DNA of 64,000 nt from Hermatobates lingyangjiaoensis (GCA_026182355.1 JAPFBL010000036.1:1302001-1366000), one strand, 5' to 3'. Numbered from the stretch's first letter, positions 28,801 through 38,260 are shown. A program made the numbers and translations. Notes: generated by a model from the sequence alone, not told the origin.

Positions 28801-30106
28801 AGTGGGGTCACGTTTCATCGGACCATACAAAATATAAATCAAGTAATAATTAACAATGGTTGTAGTAATACAAAAATTTGACAATCTTCTTCAACAGTGC
28901 ATCAACAAAACGAACACAGTTCAACAGGAGAATTCAAACACCACCAAAAATGGGACATATTATACCATTTATTACAGAAACCGTTATTCAAAGGCCTATA
29001 AAGTAGACGAAAGGAAATTTAAGACCATAATTGAAGACAATAGAGAATGTGTTAAGACAGAAGACCAGCTTAAAATCAATATATATTATAATAGTGTCAA
29101 TATATCCAATATATCATAAAGAACAACCTACATTCAAAACCATAACTCCAGGGAACCAATGTAATTTACAAATATAATTGACAAATAGGAAACTGTGAGA
29201 TGCTAAATTCTAAATACATTTGCTCAACCACTACAACCATTTCAAAAAAACTTTTACCATGCATTTGACTGGAGGAGCCCCAAAAGAACACATCATAAAG
29301 GAACATAAAATAAAACTCACTTGTGAAATGCTGGTAAAAAAACAATGAAATTTTGTACCATCAAAAACCATAATAAACACTAGATAGTAGAAGCCCTCAA
29401 AATAAAGGAAATCAAACCAAGTATGAATAACCAGATAGCAGGATTCAAGAGGGCGCTAAAACTTTATTCCAAATCAACTAATAATAACAATAATGAAATA
29501 AGAAGACAGGTCTCAGTGGATCCAGTACAGATACAAACTCGTTAGTGACATTTGAAATTGAAGGTTGGACACCTGGGTAGCCTTCCCCCTTAGACAATTG
29601 TCAGATTCACATATAGAGTGCTTATTTCGTGAAAAAAATGTAAAGAACGTTATAGATTATTAACTTAAGTGGACAGAGTTTACATAATTGTTATAGCTTT
29701 TTTTTGCATCACATTTTGAAGATGGTCAGGTAACTGAAACATGTCAGTGTATAAAATAAAACGTTCTTTTCAATACCTGAGGGTTATAAAATTTATAAAA
29801 GGAAACTAGAAAGATTGTCAAAGAAATATATTAACGCGATAATAAACAGGACATTTAACAGAACTTGTATTAATGAAGATTTGCTCCCCAAATATACTAA
29901 TATCCATTCACTATAAAACCGAGAGACGATCCAAACTGGATAAATACGAGTTCAAAATCGAAGAAGAATAACACACAGAGTCAAGAAACCCACTTACAAG
30001 CTCAAATTTTCGGGTAATCCGTCTTGAGGAGAAAAGAGAAATGGAAAATTTGAACTTGTATGTGTGTTTCTTTACTCTGTGTGTTACTCTTCTTCGATTT
30101 TTAACT

Positions 30107-30152
<46 letters not shown>

Positions 30153-33100
30153 TCAACTTGGCAGTTCAAGTGGTTAAAACAAGGACCCATCTCTGTCGTC
30201 TAGGCCACTTTCCCATGGGAACCCAAGACTCAGAAATAATGAATCGCCTAATAAACTCCATAAATAGGCGTCCGGCCCCACCCTCTTCGAAGATCATTTT
30301 CAGAAGCCACCGGAGACGCCGCTGTCACTCATCAGTCTGCCCTAGGACCTTTGGACCACCACGATCTACCTCTGAAACCAGCCTGTTTTGCAGTCCACCT
30401 GTTTGACGGTCAGGACCTGATACTTCACGTAGCTCAACTAAGTCTGGTTTGATCAAAGCTCCATTTATTATTAAATGTAGACATTATTGTAATTGTGACT
30501 CTCTCTATGTGGTATTTCTCTCAGTCTTCCCTGTGTTTATAAAACAATTTATTCATAACCAGTATATTTAAAATAATTGTAATATATATATACATTATTG
30601 TGATACATTGTGTGTGTATACTTGGAAGGCTAATTGAAAATATATTTAGAAACTAATAAACTTAAAAAAAGTTAATTAATTAACTTTAATAAAAGTTAAA
30701 AGTAAAAAGTATTAACAAAAATTTTGAACATTAGGTTTGGCAACTTTCTTTTATAAACGCAGATTTTCACTGTGTAATAACTTTTAAAACGTCACTAACT
30801 AATTTAGCTTTGGAGTAAGTTATATTAGAGGTAGTTGTATCATGAATCATGGTATCAAATTTTGCCTTCATTTATGTATTAAAATTTCAAAGTAAATATA
30901 GTTGAATTACAGGTTTAATTCACAAGACAAATAAGCATAACGAGGTGTTAAAGAGTAATAATGCTTAGGACACTATTTTAAGCTATTGACTTACATTCTA
31001 ATGTAACAAAAAAAAAAATGAATACCTGGCTTAAAATTCTCATTTACATTTGGAACTGAGTGTGAATTATCACTGTTATCATCCTTTAATGTGAACGTAG
31101 TATCTTCAGGTTTGTTTATAGTTTCTTTAAGTTTCATGTAGTCATCCACAATAGATTTGTCTAACTCTTCAGGGCAAGCGAAAGTTTTTGGATGAGCAAA
31201 TTGAACCTCAGGTAGACCTAGTTCGTCTTTATCCATTTCGTATGGAATGTCCCATTCAGGCATTAAATTTGTTAAACTTTGATCTACAAAAAATGCAAGT
31301 ATAACAGGCAGTCTAAGTCTAAGACTGTACACATTTAAAAATATGATGGGATGTTAAGAAATATTAAGTAAGTGGAAAAAGGAAACGAAATAAATATACA
31401 TTAAAAATATCTAATACTGATCGAATATTTGACTTAAAATGTCTATACAAAATTATTGCCTCTTAAGAGTAATCGGTCATCATATCACATACATTTTTTT
31501 CTTGTCCAATTAGTTTCAACAGATTAGCAACATAGATTAGCACCCAATAAACTCTGTGGTAATAACAGAACCTGGTTAATAAAACCTATTCTACTGCATA
31601 ATACTATAAAACATACTATCTATGAGCTTCAGTATTAGTTTAATTTTAGCAGTTATATCACCAGGATAAATTTAGAGGAAAGGTGTCTGAAACATTAACG
31701 ATTCACTTAAAGTATTGGTTCATGATTCTAGAATTCTAAGAATATATAGTCTCCCTGACTTCAAATGAAAACAGCATCAAACAAATTTGGAGAGACGTAC
31801 ACTAAATTTTACTTTAAGAAAATACAACATCAAATCCGTTGACAATAACAATGAGGGTTTTTTTTTTAAAAAAATGAGGTTATTGTATAGACATAAATCA
31901 AACTCTCGCAAAGTATTATCAAACTGATAGATATTCAGACATGTTATTCAGATAAACAATCTGACATGTTATTTTAATTCATATTATTATTAAAGTGAAC
32001 ATTTTATTAAAAGGGCATCATTATATCAGTCCCATAGTGCTTCCCATTGTTGCTTTTAAAAACAATTTTAAATTTTATTGACTTTAATAAACTCAATAAC
32101 TGACCATAGAGAAGTATCTCTCAATTTTTTAACGTCGATTGCTTCTCATTGACATAGTGGGTTCAAAGGTGTGTCCAGAGTCAAGGTTGTTCGTATGATG
32201 TCAACTGTAGCAAGCATAAGTGATAGCTAAGAGTACCATATCCAGTTAGATATCCAAACTATAATTTTAATACCTGCCTTTGAAAATGTACTATTTTCTT
32301 TACAAATTTAAGTTCACTGAGACAGTGTTTCTCTATTATTTTCTGCACCCCCTCAGAAGAAGGAAACAATTCTCACCCCCCCCCCCCACCCACTCTCCAA
32401 CTCTAAATAATAGCATTTGTCTAAAAAATTGTTATAGGTACATCTCATCATAACATCGTACTTTTGTAAACATTAAAGAAAACAAAAGAGAAGGAGTTAT
32501 AGTTCAACTTACTAACTTTATTAACATTGTTTATTAGTCAGTAAAAGAAAAGATTTTAAGGGCGTCAATATGCTTGAAATTAAAAAAAATAATATCTTTG
32601 TTTAAACCGTAAACATTTTTGACAGACTTATTGCACCATTTGCTGCTGGAAAATAAAATTAAACAAAATCAATAAATAATAGCGAATTTGAAATTCAATT
32701 CAGCAAAATTATCTTGGAGGACAATATATAAAATATTTTAATATACAAAACAAACATGAATAAAACAAATTGTGCTGTTTTTTTTTTTCTACATTTTTTT
32801 TTAACAAAATGAGGAAGCAGGATTAATGGCTACCATGAGGTTCTGCTTCAGTAAAAGGGTTGTGAAGCACTACCGTAGATGTTCTATCTTTAGTAACATG
32901 AGATGATTATTTAGTAACATAAACATAAGAAATAAGCACCTTCGTAAGCAGCATCATAGCTATCCGAAGGGAAAGTCAACAATCAGTTTCAAATTCTGGA
33001 TTTAAATCTTGGACTTAAAACAGCATTCCTTTTTCAAGAAAAATAAAGTAGGTAGCAAAGAGGTCTTTATTGGAAATACCAAACTATAACTCTCAGATAT

Positions 33101-35702
33101 ACTCAAATACCTTGGAGCCATGAACTTGATATGAACGACTAAAAACTGGAAAAGTCATGTAAAAAATACTTGATCAACGATTTCATGAGAGTTGTAATTG
33201 ATGAAATGGATATAATCACAATGAAACAAATAAAAATCTATGAGTTTGATTATATTTGACTCGAGAATTGGTTATTACTGTACTCCTACACAATAAGATA
33301 TTAAAAGCAAATGAAACTTAATTAATTGTCAACGATTTAAATGTCGACTACCCCAGATTTTATTACATTAGAAGCTACTAGTTTAAAGTAATACTCGTAT
33401 AATGTAACAAATAGGTGACTATTAATTGCTAGGTATACAAATCACTAAAAGAAAACAGAATTTAAATACATATCTTATTACTTCTCCAATAAATTTAGAT
33501 CCAAGTGTAAATAAAACTAGTAAAAAAAAGACTAATACTTTCTTTATATTTATCAACAATGATCATAGAAACTTTACTGAATTTAGAAATAAAACATACT
33601 AACCTTCAAGATTATTCTCTTTCACAACGTTATTCTCGTTTTTAGAAACTTTATCTGATCTACTAACATCTAGACTAAACGTGTCATTCTGAAATAAATA
33701 TTTGAAAGATATTACATATGGGCTTTTTTTCACCTTAATATAACTGGTTATATACTGCTATTTATCTATTAAATAATGCTATAAGGTTATTCATACAAAA
33801 TAATCAATTAAATAAAATAAATAATATCTTTGTAGCATATAAGCATATCATTACAAATTCATAAAAAAAAACACGAATCTCATTTCAAACTTTGAATAAA
33901 AAAATAAAGTATTTGTTAACAACGAATAAGCAGAAGGTATTTTTTGTTCTATCGATTCTTCATGCATAAACAAGTCAGAAACTTGATAATAAATGTTAAA
34001 ATTATCAACGTTATATATTAATCATAAACATTTTTATTTAAAATTCCATTAAAACCAATATATGTTCAAGTATTAATAAACGCTCCTACTATTATGTACC
34101 AATAGCACGGGATTTGACTTCATTCTTCTTAAGTTAATGATGTATATTAACTTCTAATGTAGAACATTACTTCTAACTGAATTACATTGCACTCAGTAAA
34201 ATAAGCAATTCAATTCCTAACCCCATCGAAGATAATTTTCTTTAGGTACTATAGTTCACAATCATAACCGTTCAACAACTTCATAAATGTATATTTACTT
34301 ATTTAGTAATCCTTGACACTTCTAAAATTGAGTTACATAAATGTTGATAGAAATATTTAAATAACTTTAGACTGCTTAGAATTTTAACATCTAGAACTTT
34401 TCATATGTTTTTCTTAAACCATAACTAACCAGACTATGAGTCATACATGTCTATTATACAAAGTATACTTATAATTACTCATTAAATAATATACCATGAC
34501 TCAGAATATTATAAGAGATTACAAATTTTTTAAACCTGGTTTACTTGTTTAAGCAGTGGCGTCGTATCCATTTCTGTTTCCTTAGTAATTGCAAAAGTTT
34601 CATCATTAACTAAAAATAAATAATAAATATTATATAAAATTATTACAGAAAAAAATAAACAAAAAATATACATTCTATGACTATGGAATTCATAACTTAT
34701 TTTCTTATATAGGCATTTAAATTAATTGAAATGAAGAATATACAATATAAAGAGAAGTGCGAACTCAAAATTTTATGCCAACTCAGGTAATAAATGTGAT
34801 TATCTCGTTAAACTTGAATGTCATTGGCTTTATATTAGATAATTAATAAAACAAACATAAACATGTATCCCTAAACAGTCATCTATTCATTTCCAAATAA
34901 TACAATTTATAATAATTTTTTATGACATTTCACTTCCTGGAGGTTTGGTCCAGTGGGGCCAAAGTTTCATCTCTATTTTTAGAAATCTTCGAGGTTTCAT
35001 CAACAACGGAATTAATTACCATGACATACAAAAAATGAAAAATACTGTTGTTGATATACCTAAAAATATTGACGAATCGTTGGCACAAGGTGTTTTGAGA
35101 ATTGCTTTACACTGGTATCAAACCTTGAAAAACTGAATACTTTAGAATTCATGTGGTTGAGTAAAATAACTTAATGCATATTTATGAATGACATTTTAAT
35201 TTTCAAAAGTAAACCATGTTGCCTATATCACAATCTCAACATAACTTTTATTAATTAATTTGTATCATCCTATTCTATAAAATTATTTATACCAATATGA
35301 TAACAACAAGGGTAAACCTAAGAAAATTAAATAAAGTATATTATAAATAAAGAACATACCATAGTCATTATTAGAAATCACCTTGGACGCCTGAATAACA
35401 CAAGGGCTTTCCTAGAGCAAATAATTCAATGAGACGAAGGAATATGAATTTAATAGAACTTTAATATACTTATATGAATAAATTGTTGCTTATTTATAAC
35501 TAACCAGTTTGTCCATAGTAGGAGACTTAAAGACTTCCAACTTAAAAGAAGATTTATTGATTCGAAGCAGATATTCAATCCTTTCATTTACGAAGCTTAC
35601 AGGATCTATTTCACCGGATAAAGCATCACTTCTACATTTTATATCTGACCAGAAGTCAATTAATTTTTCATTATTATTATTATTTGGTGCGCTTCCTTCC
35701 AT
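13555..35702 (-). CDS. Unrecognised 12-exon gene, about 420 residues
   Basis: Coding exons, 5' to 3' on the minus strand: 35702-35505, 35411-35360, 34609-34536, 33688-33604, 31283-31026, 26163-26033, [22001-21986 inferred], 21804-21728, 19099-19029, 16374-16305, 15774-15637 and 13647-13555. All listed introns are GT-AG. Phases close throughout except between 26033 and 21804, where a phase 0-to-1 exon is required. The protein starts MEGSAPNNNNN and carries FWSDIKCRSD and NERIEYLLRI early. A larger central exon encodes MPEWDIPYEMDKDELGLPEV. The second half is basic and Ser/Pro-rich and ends PGRLKNRPGKEN. No signal peptide, membrane segment or known domain is visible. The composition would suit a nuclear or cytoskeletal regulatory protein, but that is a guess. 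The first coding exon follows an acceptor at 35721, so an upstream 5' UTR exon is expected. Confidence 0.8.
14100..14400 (+). pseudogene. Penelope-like element fragment: GIY-YIG endonuclease
   Basis: From about 14112 the sequence reads SIYKIPCKNCHKIYIGQTGK, the start of a GIY-YIG domain with the paired cysteines typical of PLE endonucleases. A basic stretch follows, then a frameshift near 14217 and several stops. Residual similarity (NNENHHIDWTGAK) continues in another frame. GIY-YIG endonucleases nick the target DNA during PLE retrotransposition. The fragment resembles the minus-strand copy at 28.2-28.3 kb. It lies antisense in the last intron of the 420-residue gene and is clearly inactive. 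Confidence 0.8.
15637..15774 (-). CDS. Exon 11 of the 420-residue gene
   Basis: A phase 0 to 0 exon of 46 codons (KFRNEKEPIKDLELVKEGPS, then a segment ending KVKGKLPVA). The acceptor has a long T tract and the donor is GCG|GTAAGG. Confidence 0.88.
16305..16374 (-). CDS. Exon 10 of the 420-residue gene
   Basis: 70 nt, with one base completing an AGA codon and then 23 codons (NKLNYPIQTMGELPLMEKTA, LPN). The donor is a consensus AAT|GTAAGT and the acceptor is gattacag. Confidence 0.88.
17405..17830 (-). pseudogene. Decayed mariner/Tc1-like transposase, antisense in an intron
   Basis: On the minus strand near 17830 the sequence reads VFTGDETWMHQF, matching the conserved TGDETW(I/M)H block around the second catalytic aspartate of mariner transposases. 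About 300 bp further on, NLFPNLKESL matches the block just after the third aspartate. Frameshifts and stops lie between them. The C-terminal end differs from the fragment at 10.9 kb, so this is probably another mariner lineage. It is inactive. Confidence 0.65.
18435..18530 (+). repeat. Dispersed repeat pair with 17335-17420
   Basis: The order cgctacta, attgttgtc, ttttctat, cagattttta, tgaaatg, cacattttgcc recurs at 17338-17420 in the same orientation with scattered differences. No coding content. Confidence 0.5.
19029..19099 (-). CDS. Exon 9 of the 420-residue gene
   Basis: 71 nt, phase 0 to 2 (AHGPLATSSPHSENN, then TIERPKSE plus a split codon). Acceptor tttacag, donor AG|GTACAA. Confidence 0.85.
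19100..21727. other. Intron of the 420-residue gene
   Basis: AT-rich intron with only short chance ORFs. No transposon protein or structured repeat was recognised. Confidence 0.5.
21728..21804 (-). CDS. Exon 8 of the 420-residue gene
   Basis: 77 nt. Two bases complete a glycine codon, then 25 codons (TASATDSTSDLLQTKPPSRQ, RSFTK). It joins exon 9 in phase 0. It cannot follow the exon at 26033-26163 directly: that phase would give a stop after the next splice. A small exon must lie between them. Confidence 0.85.
21986..22001 (-). CDS. Candidate 16-nt micro-exon of the 420-residue gene
   Basis: Acceptor attgtag, 16 nt encoding NISIP plus one base, donor CCAG|GTTATA. It is exactly phase 0 to 1, which repairs the frame between the exons at 26033 and 21804 (AAE-NISIP-GTASATDS). 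A 10-nt alternative with a stronger donor (GTAAGT), near 25770, would also fit the phase. RNA evidence is needed to choose between them. Confidence 0.35.
22532..22563 (+). ncRNA. Hammerhead ribozyme-like motif, family D
   Basis: CTGAAGA (22536-22542), one unpaired C, hairpin GGA-TTG-TCC, then GAAA. Stem III would be a single A-U pair around CT, with U at the cleavage position. Stem I is CTC (22533-22535) with GAG (22561-22563). The core matches the CUGANGA...GAAA consensus, but the very short stems make this less certain than families A to C. Confidence 0.45.
22686..22807. repeat. Perfect 122-bp palindrome
   Basis: The two halves are exact reverse complements centred at 22746/22747 (acatcga, tatt, tcgatgt). 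Each half carries tcgatgtgagttatgtctgt and a tail ending ttttattttattgta. The sequence next to the centre resembles the 3' half of the family-E hammerhead (GAAATATC followed by GTGAG), so this is probably a head-to-head pair of truncated terminal repeats. Confidence 0.85.
22889..23017 (-). pseudogene. PLE ORF N-terminal start, left arm
   Basis: Mirror copy of 24306-24434. ATG at 23017 begins MSTSNIGDRLYSFNEETR and continues to the GALFN segment before the arm ends at the TA run. Truncated, with no catalytic region. Confidence 0.7.
22992..23066 (-). ncRNA. Hammerhead ribozyme, family A, left arm
   Basis: Mirror copy of the ribozyme at 24257-24331. The core CTGATGA occupies 23045-23039, GAAAC ends at 23018, and the cleavage triplet GTC lies at 23015-23013. 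Confidence 0.75.
23132..23605 (-). pseudogene. PLE GIY-YIG endonuclease fragment, left arm
   Basis: Identical at protein level to 23718-24191. The open frame extends a further 17 codons upstream to 23656 (MKNIIKSHVKCIKPDDS). It lacks the reverse transcriptase, so it cannot move by itself. Confidence 0.85.
23718..24191 (+). pseudogene. PLE GIY-YIG endonuclease fragment, right arm
   Basis: A 157-residue open frame matching the C-terminal third of a PLE polyprotein. Visible parts are LLMKNSPSVKE (end of the RT-to-endonuclease linker), then VYEY at residues 32-35 and YIG at 49-51, the two halves of the GIY-YIG signature. Cysteines at 37 and 42 and a downstream CH pair at 72-73 make the CCHH-like linker typical of endonuclease-bearing PLEs. 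R59 in SLSRRI and E107 in LLEAIIIQEKQP sit where the catalytic arginine and metal-binding glutamate are expected. In the family this domain nicks target DNA for primed reverse transcription. The frame is intact, but the reverse transcriptase half is absent in both arms. Confidence 0.9.
24257..24331 (+). ncRNA. Hammerhead ribozyme, family A, right arm
   Basis: Core CTGATGA at 24278-24284. One unpaired T is followed by a perfect 6-bp stem II GAATGT/ACATTC with loop GGT, then GAAA (24301-24304). Stem III is A-C/G-T around the 2-base loop AT. The cleavage triplet is GTC, ending at 24310. Stem I pairs GTC (24275-24277) with GAC (24311-24313). Beyond an internal loop it pairs ATTACT (24260-24265) with AGTAAT (24315-24320). 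This is a minimal type I hammerhead like those described in PLE terminal repeats, where self-cleavage is thought to process the transcript. All core bases are present. Confidence 0.82.
24306..24479 (+). pseudogene. PLE ORF N-terminal start, right arm
   Basis: ATG at 24306 lies inside the ribozyme's stem III. The frame reads MSTSNIGDRLYSFNEETR, a basic helix-like region (KLEKLCKKQIQAKY), and the family-typical block NEGLLPTFTN, then enters a TA microsatellite read as repeated IY. Only about 55 residues of the element are left. Confidence 0.75.
24490..24910 (-). repeat. Family-D PLE-type terminal repeat unit
   Basis: On the minus strand a purine/pyrimidine-biased stretch (24700-24810) leads into a region with the family-D hammerhead and ends at the TA microsatellite at 24465-24490. 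No protein of the element remains. Confidence 0.5.
24545..24580 (-). ncRNA. Hammerhead ribozyme-like motif, family D
   Basis: Minus-strand core CTGAAGA (24576-24570), one unpaired C, hairpin GGC-AAGAC-GCC, then GAAA. Stem III is one A-U pair around TTA, with C at the cleavage site. Stem I is 4 bp: TCTC (24580-24577) with GAGA (24548-24545). Core bases are intact. Confidence 0.6.
24925..25500. repeat. Segmental duplicate of 30585-31165
   Basis: From tatacattattgtgatacat onward the two regions run in parallel for about 575 bp, including ttaggtttggcaactttct-like, gttgaattacaggtttaatt and gaggtgttaaagagtaataa segments. They have many substitutions and small indels. The duplicate includes the 3' part of a coding exon and ends inside it. 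Confidence 0.88.
25343..25500 (-). pseudogene. Duplicated, frame-broken partial copy of the 31026-31283 exon
   Basis: The minus strand reads IVDDYIRLKETINKPNDTTF, then LLKDDNSDNSHS, clearly parallel to the genuine exon (IVDDYMKLKETINKPEDTTF, TLKDDNSDNSHS). A net 2-bp deletion near the end shifts the frame before the donor. A stop precedes the homology upstream, no good acceptor fits, and the phases do not match the neighbouring exons. It retains a GT at the donor position, so aberrant inclusion is possible. Confidence 0.75.
26033..26163 (-). CDS. Exon 6 of the 420-residue gene
   Basis: 131 nt. Two bases complete an aspartate codon, then 43 codons (VKIPTETIRVRSKLPLIPRK, GPLKAFPQSINKGKAIKFEY, AAE). 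Acceptor ttacag, donor GAG|GTATAG. Confidence 0.88.
26164..27945. other. Intron of the 420-residue gene
   Basis: No protein-coding remnant was recognised. The segment 27000-27600 is slightly less AT-rich and looks like old repeat debris. Confidence 0.45.
27949..28345 (-). pseudogene. PLE 3' end: GIY-YIG start plus terminal repeat
   Basis: The minus strand near 28303-28200 reads SGIYEILCKSCHNISIGQTG followed by KSLKTHIKQHH, the first part of a GIY-YIG domain with paired cysteines. The family similarity ends soon after, and the unit continues to a family-C hammerhead at 27984-28026. The order endonuclease then ribozyme shows that family-C motifs belong to a PLE terminal repeat. Confidence 0.75.
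27984..28026 (-). ncRNA. Degenerate hammerhead, family C
   Basis: Aligned with the intact copies at 38.5 kb, the core reads TTGACAA instead of CTGACGA, so C3 and G8 are mutated. Stem II and the GAAAGATCTTAG segment are kept. Predicted inactive. Confidence 0.6.
28580..29930 (+). pseudogene. Decayed Penelope-like element
   Basis: Order along the plus strand: an RT-domain segment (LRFSIYGKPTN near 28640-28675); the thumb/linker frame 28687-28870 (LIDRVYKTSCSG); a linker read through about 29119; a GIY-YIG region at 29160-29440 parallel to the 23.7-kb copy but with frameshifts and stops; a family-A hammerhead at 29711-29750; and then a new N-terminal start ending in INEDLLPKYTNI near 29910. The layout is again C-terminus, terminal repeat, N-terminus. 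Many disabling changes show it is much older than the inverted pair at 23-24 kb. A PLE moves through its RT and GIY-YIG endonuclease; neither is intact here. Confidence 0.82.
29711..29750 (+). ncRNA. Degenerate hammerhead, family A
   Basis: Core TTGAAGA (29716-29722; C3 is mutated to T), one unpaired T, short stem II GGT/ACT, then GAAAC. Stem III and the GTC cleavage triplet are as in the 24.3-kb copy. Stem I is 5 bp, ACATT (29711-29715) with AGTGT (29746-29750). The PLE start ATG again overlaps the cleavage site. The C3 change should abolish or cut activity. Confidence 0.6.
29940..30150 (-). repeat. Family-D terminal repeat unit and (TA)n tract
   Basis: Minus-strand unit with tcaaattttcgggtaatccg, followed on the plus strand by acactgtg-like flanks (acttgta, gtgtgtttctttactctgtg) and a TA run at 30107-30147. 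The hammerhead core is degraded (CTCAAGA instead of CTGAAGA). Confidence 0.5.
30158..30420. other. GC-rich island in an AT-rich intron
   Basis: About 260 bp of markedly higher GC between a TA microsatellite and the duplicated segment. It has an 82-codon open frame on the plus strand, but the translation shows no known domain and there are no splice signals. It is most likely a repeat piece of foreign base composition. Confidence 0.4.
30585..31165. repeat. Source or sister copy of the segmental duplication
   Basis: Pairs with 24925-25500. This copy contains the intact exon and its donor, so it is probably the original. Confidence 0.85.
31026..31283 (-). CDS. Exon 5 of the 420-residue gene (largest)
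   Basis: 258 nt, phase 1 to 1. Segments include SLTNLMPEWDIPYEMDKDEL, GLPEVQFAHPKTFACPEELD and KSIVDDYMKLKETINKPEDT. It is acidic, with no known motif. Acceptor tttgtag, donor CCAG|GTATTC. Its 3' half is duplicated at 25343-25500. Confidence 0.9.
31284..33603. other. Intron of the 420-residue gene
   Basis: No protein remnant seen. A C-rich run (about 32375-32390) and T/A homopolymers are the only marked features. Confidence 0.5.
33604..33688 (-). CDS. Exon 4 of the 420-residue gene
   Basis: 85 nt, phase 0 to 1 (NDTFSLDVSRSDKVSKNENN, VVKENNLE). Acceptor atttcag, donor G|GTTAGT. Confidence 0.87.
34536..34609 (-). CDS. Exon 3 of the 420-residue gene
   Basis: 74 nt, two bases then 24 codons (NDETFAITKETEMDTTPLLK, QVNQ). 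Acceptor tttttag, donor CAG|GTTTAA. Confidence 0.85.
35360..35411 (-). CDS. Exon 2 of the 420-residue gene
   Basis: 52 nt, phase 0 to 1 (ESPCVIQASKVISNNDY plus one base). Acceptor ctctag, donor G|GTATGT. Confidence 0.85.
35505..35702 (-). CDS. First coding exon of the 420-residue gene
   Basis: 66 codons from ATG at 35702 (MEGSAPNNNNNEKLIDFWSD, IKCRSDALSGEIDPVSFVNE, then RIEYLLRINKSSFKLEVFKS). An acceptor (ttatttcag) ends at 35721, just upstream of the ATG, so the 5' UTR continues in an unseen exon. Donor CTG|GTTAGT. Confidence 0.85.
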
Positions 35703-35721
35703 ATTTCTAAATAAAGTTAAC

Positions 35722-38260
35722 TGAAATAAGAAATATTCATGAAAAACTGCAGCCAACAGTTCAAGAACTAAAGAATCACAATAAATTTCGAATTTCCCTT
35801 ACATTAACAAATCATTATGAAATAAATAATTCTCATGACAAAACCTGAATCAAATTACAAAAAGGTAGGTAGATCACTAAATGTGTTCAATGCTTTTAAA
35901 TAAATAAAAAATAAACCTTACTCAAAACCAAATAAAACTAACATGTTTGGAAAAATACGTTGTACCGACAGCATACAAGTTAAAATATCAGGTTAGCCAC
36001 CATTAAAACTATTTTAACCCCCATATTTAATGAAAAAAATTATGATTTTTACAGCTACACTAAGATGTTTACTAAATTTGATTCAGTTTATTATAGTAAT
36101 AATTAATAAGTCTTTCTATACATAATTAGAGTATGACACATACTTTCACTTATGGCAGTGTGAAAAGTTTTTTTTACAACTTTGTTAATTAATATGAGTA
36201 TGTATTAAATAAAATAATGGGGAATTTGAGTTTGAGAGCTGCGCTATAATTCAGACAGTTGAAACTGTTGTTTCAACAACTGTTCCTTGAATATTTGAGG
36301 TGGAAATATTGCTCAGTAGTATAAATAATAGCAATAAATCACTACTCCATAAGGCATTGGGTTTTTATTAAATATATTTGTATGTTTTAATAATGAAACA
36401 TTACAATGCGTCGAAACTATATAATCAGCCTTTATTAACCATTATAAGTGATCTAAAATTCAACAATGCTTCTTATTTTATTCTTCAAGATAAGAAACTT
36501 GAAGATTGAAGTTCAAATAGACCTAAAAGTAATATATTAAGTATTATTATTTACAGTTTTGGCTTTTTTAGATTTCAGAACCAGAAAAAGGTGAAAAACG
36601 TGTAAAACTGAAATGACTGGTTATAAGCACTTATAACATTAAAAATTATTGTCTAAGCGGTCAAACATAGTATTATTAAAATATCCATGAAAACCTGGTG
36701 TATATGGATTCACATATACCGAGATGGACAATCTGGTTTTATTTAAAAAGCCAAAAAAAGTCAGATTATTATTTTCCACCGAGTCTGGTGCAGAAATAAA
36801 ATACCTATCTAAACCAGAGTAGAACAAGGATTTGTCTCAAATACTCTTACGAAATATTCTACATTCTTAATTGATACTATACATAAGAGGTTTCAAACAA
36901 GCGACCGGCGAACAGTGGAATTTTTACTAGCTAGCTAAGTAAATCACTAAAATGCTGCTGGTTGCGTTTACATGTTTTACTAACTTATTTTAGTTATTAA
37001 AAATGCAAAAAAAAATGTATGTCACCTCTACAGTTCCTGTAACTACTGCGAGGATTTTATGAATATTTGGAAGTACACATGTATGTGAATGATTTTTCTC
37101 AGTAATGAAAATAATAATAAATTTCATTAATTATTTTATAAAGAATTTTTTCAATTTTGAATTATACTTTACCTTTTGATCTTTTATGAAATTTTGGTTA
37201 TACTTGTAACTTTATTGAATACTAGTATTTATTATAAATTCACTTTTTTTTCCTTTGTCAAAAACATAAAAATCAAATTTACTCTAAGCAAGTGGCTTTT
37301 TCCTGCGTGCTGTACTCCATTGTAAGGTTGCTGTAAATATATATCGACAACAAAATATATCAGTAATTAGCCAGTTTTGGATAATCAAATCAAATTCAAA
37401 GTCGTCTTTTCAGTATAATTTAAAACTTTTATAGCAGGAAGCTGAAATTTTTTAAAAAAAATAAGTATGAACTATTAGACTGGAGTAGAGAAAGAACTGA
37501 ATATTTTCAACAACATAGCTGCTCTTCTACAGAACGAAAGAGTTAATTCCTCACACTTCAATATTACCCAAATATACTATGATTCATAAACTCAAAAAAT
37601 GTATATGTGATAAGTCTCGTTCGAGAGTGCAACGCATAGATATATATATAGATTGATTATAGCTTTTGTTAGACAAATCCATTATGCCATTGAAACGTAT
37701 ATGTACCATATATAACATTGAAATTATATGTTTGATTGGTGTTGATTTTTTACATGTAAGAAGTTTATTCTTTTTACATCTCATATTAAGTTATTAAATG
37801 ATTTCAATTGTTTTCATTAAACCTCCAACCATCAATATTATTTCAGTGGATTTTATTAAAAAAATTCTTAGTCAATGTAAATAAATGCAATGTAAAACTT
37901 TTACATTGCTGCGTTTCGCAATGTAAAAGTTATAAGGAATAAAAGACATCAAATATTGATTGCAATATTTTCAGATTAACATATTTAAAAAATAAATGAC
38001 CATGGGGGAAATCTGAAAACTCTTAGTGGATTACAAACATATGTTATTGATTTTCAAGTTAAAATATGACATTAATATTTTTGATCTGAGAACTAGAGTT
38101 CTTAAGGACACGGTGCATGCGGCCGGCCAAATTTGTCCAATGTGCTACCTTTTTTTTTTTTTTTTTAAATATCCCCTAACGGGTGATTACGTCAGCTGTT
38201 TACCGGCTTTTTGTTTGATCGGTGATTCTATATTGGGAGTCCTAAATTTTACCTAACTCA
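35722..38260. other. Sequence upstream of the 420-residue gene
   Basis: No coding exon seen. Probably holds its 5' UTR exon and promoter. A reverse-oriented piece of repeat X lies at about 37360-37480. Confidence 0.45.

Noticed and set aside
29997..30035. Further family-D hammerhead (minus)
   Set aside because: The core reads CTCAAGA, and stem III has no clear loop; listed only as part of a repeat.
30158..30406. 82-codon plus-strand ORF in a GC-rich patch
   Set aside because: No domain or splice site; open frames are expected by chance in GC-rich sequence.
36639..36827. Minus-strand ORF with SVYVNPYTP, vaguely like a PLE reverse transcriptase motif
   Set aside because: Only a few residues match and the flanks show no PLE features.
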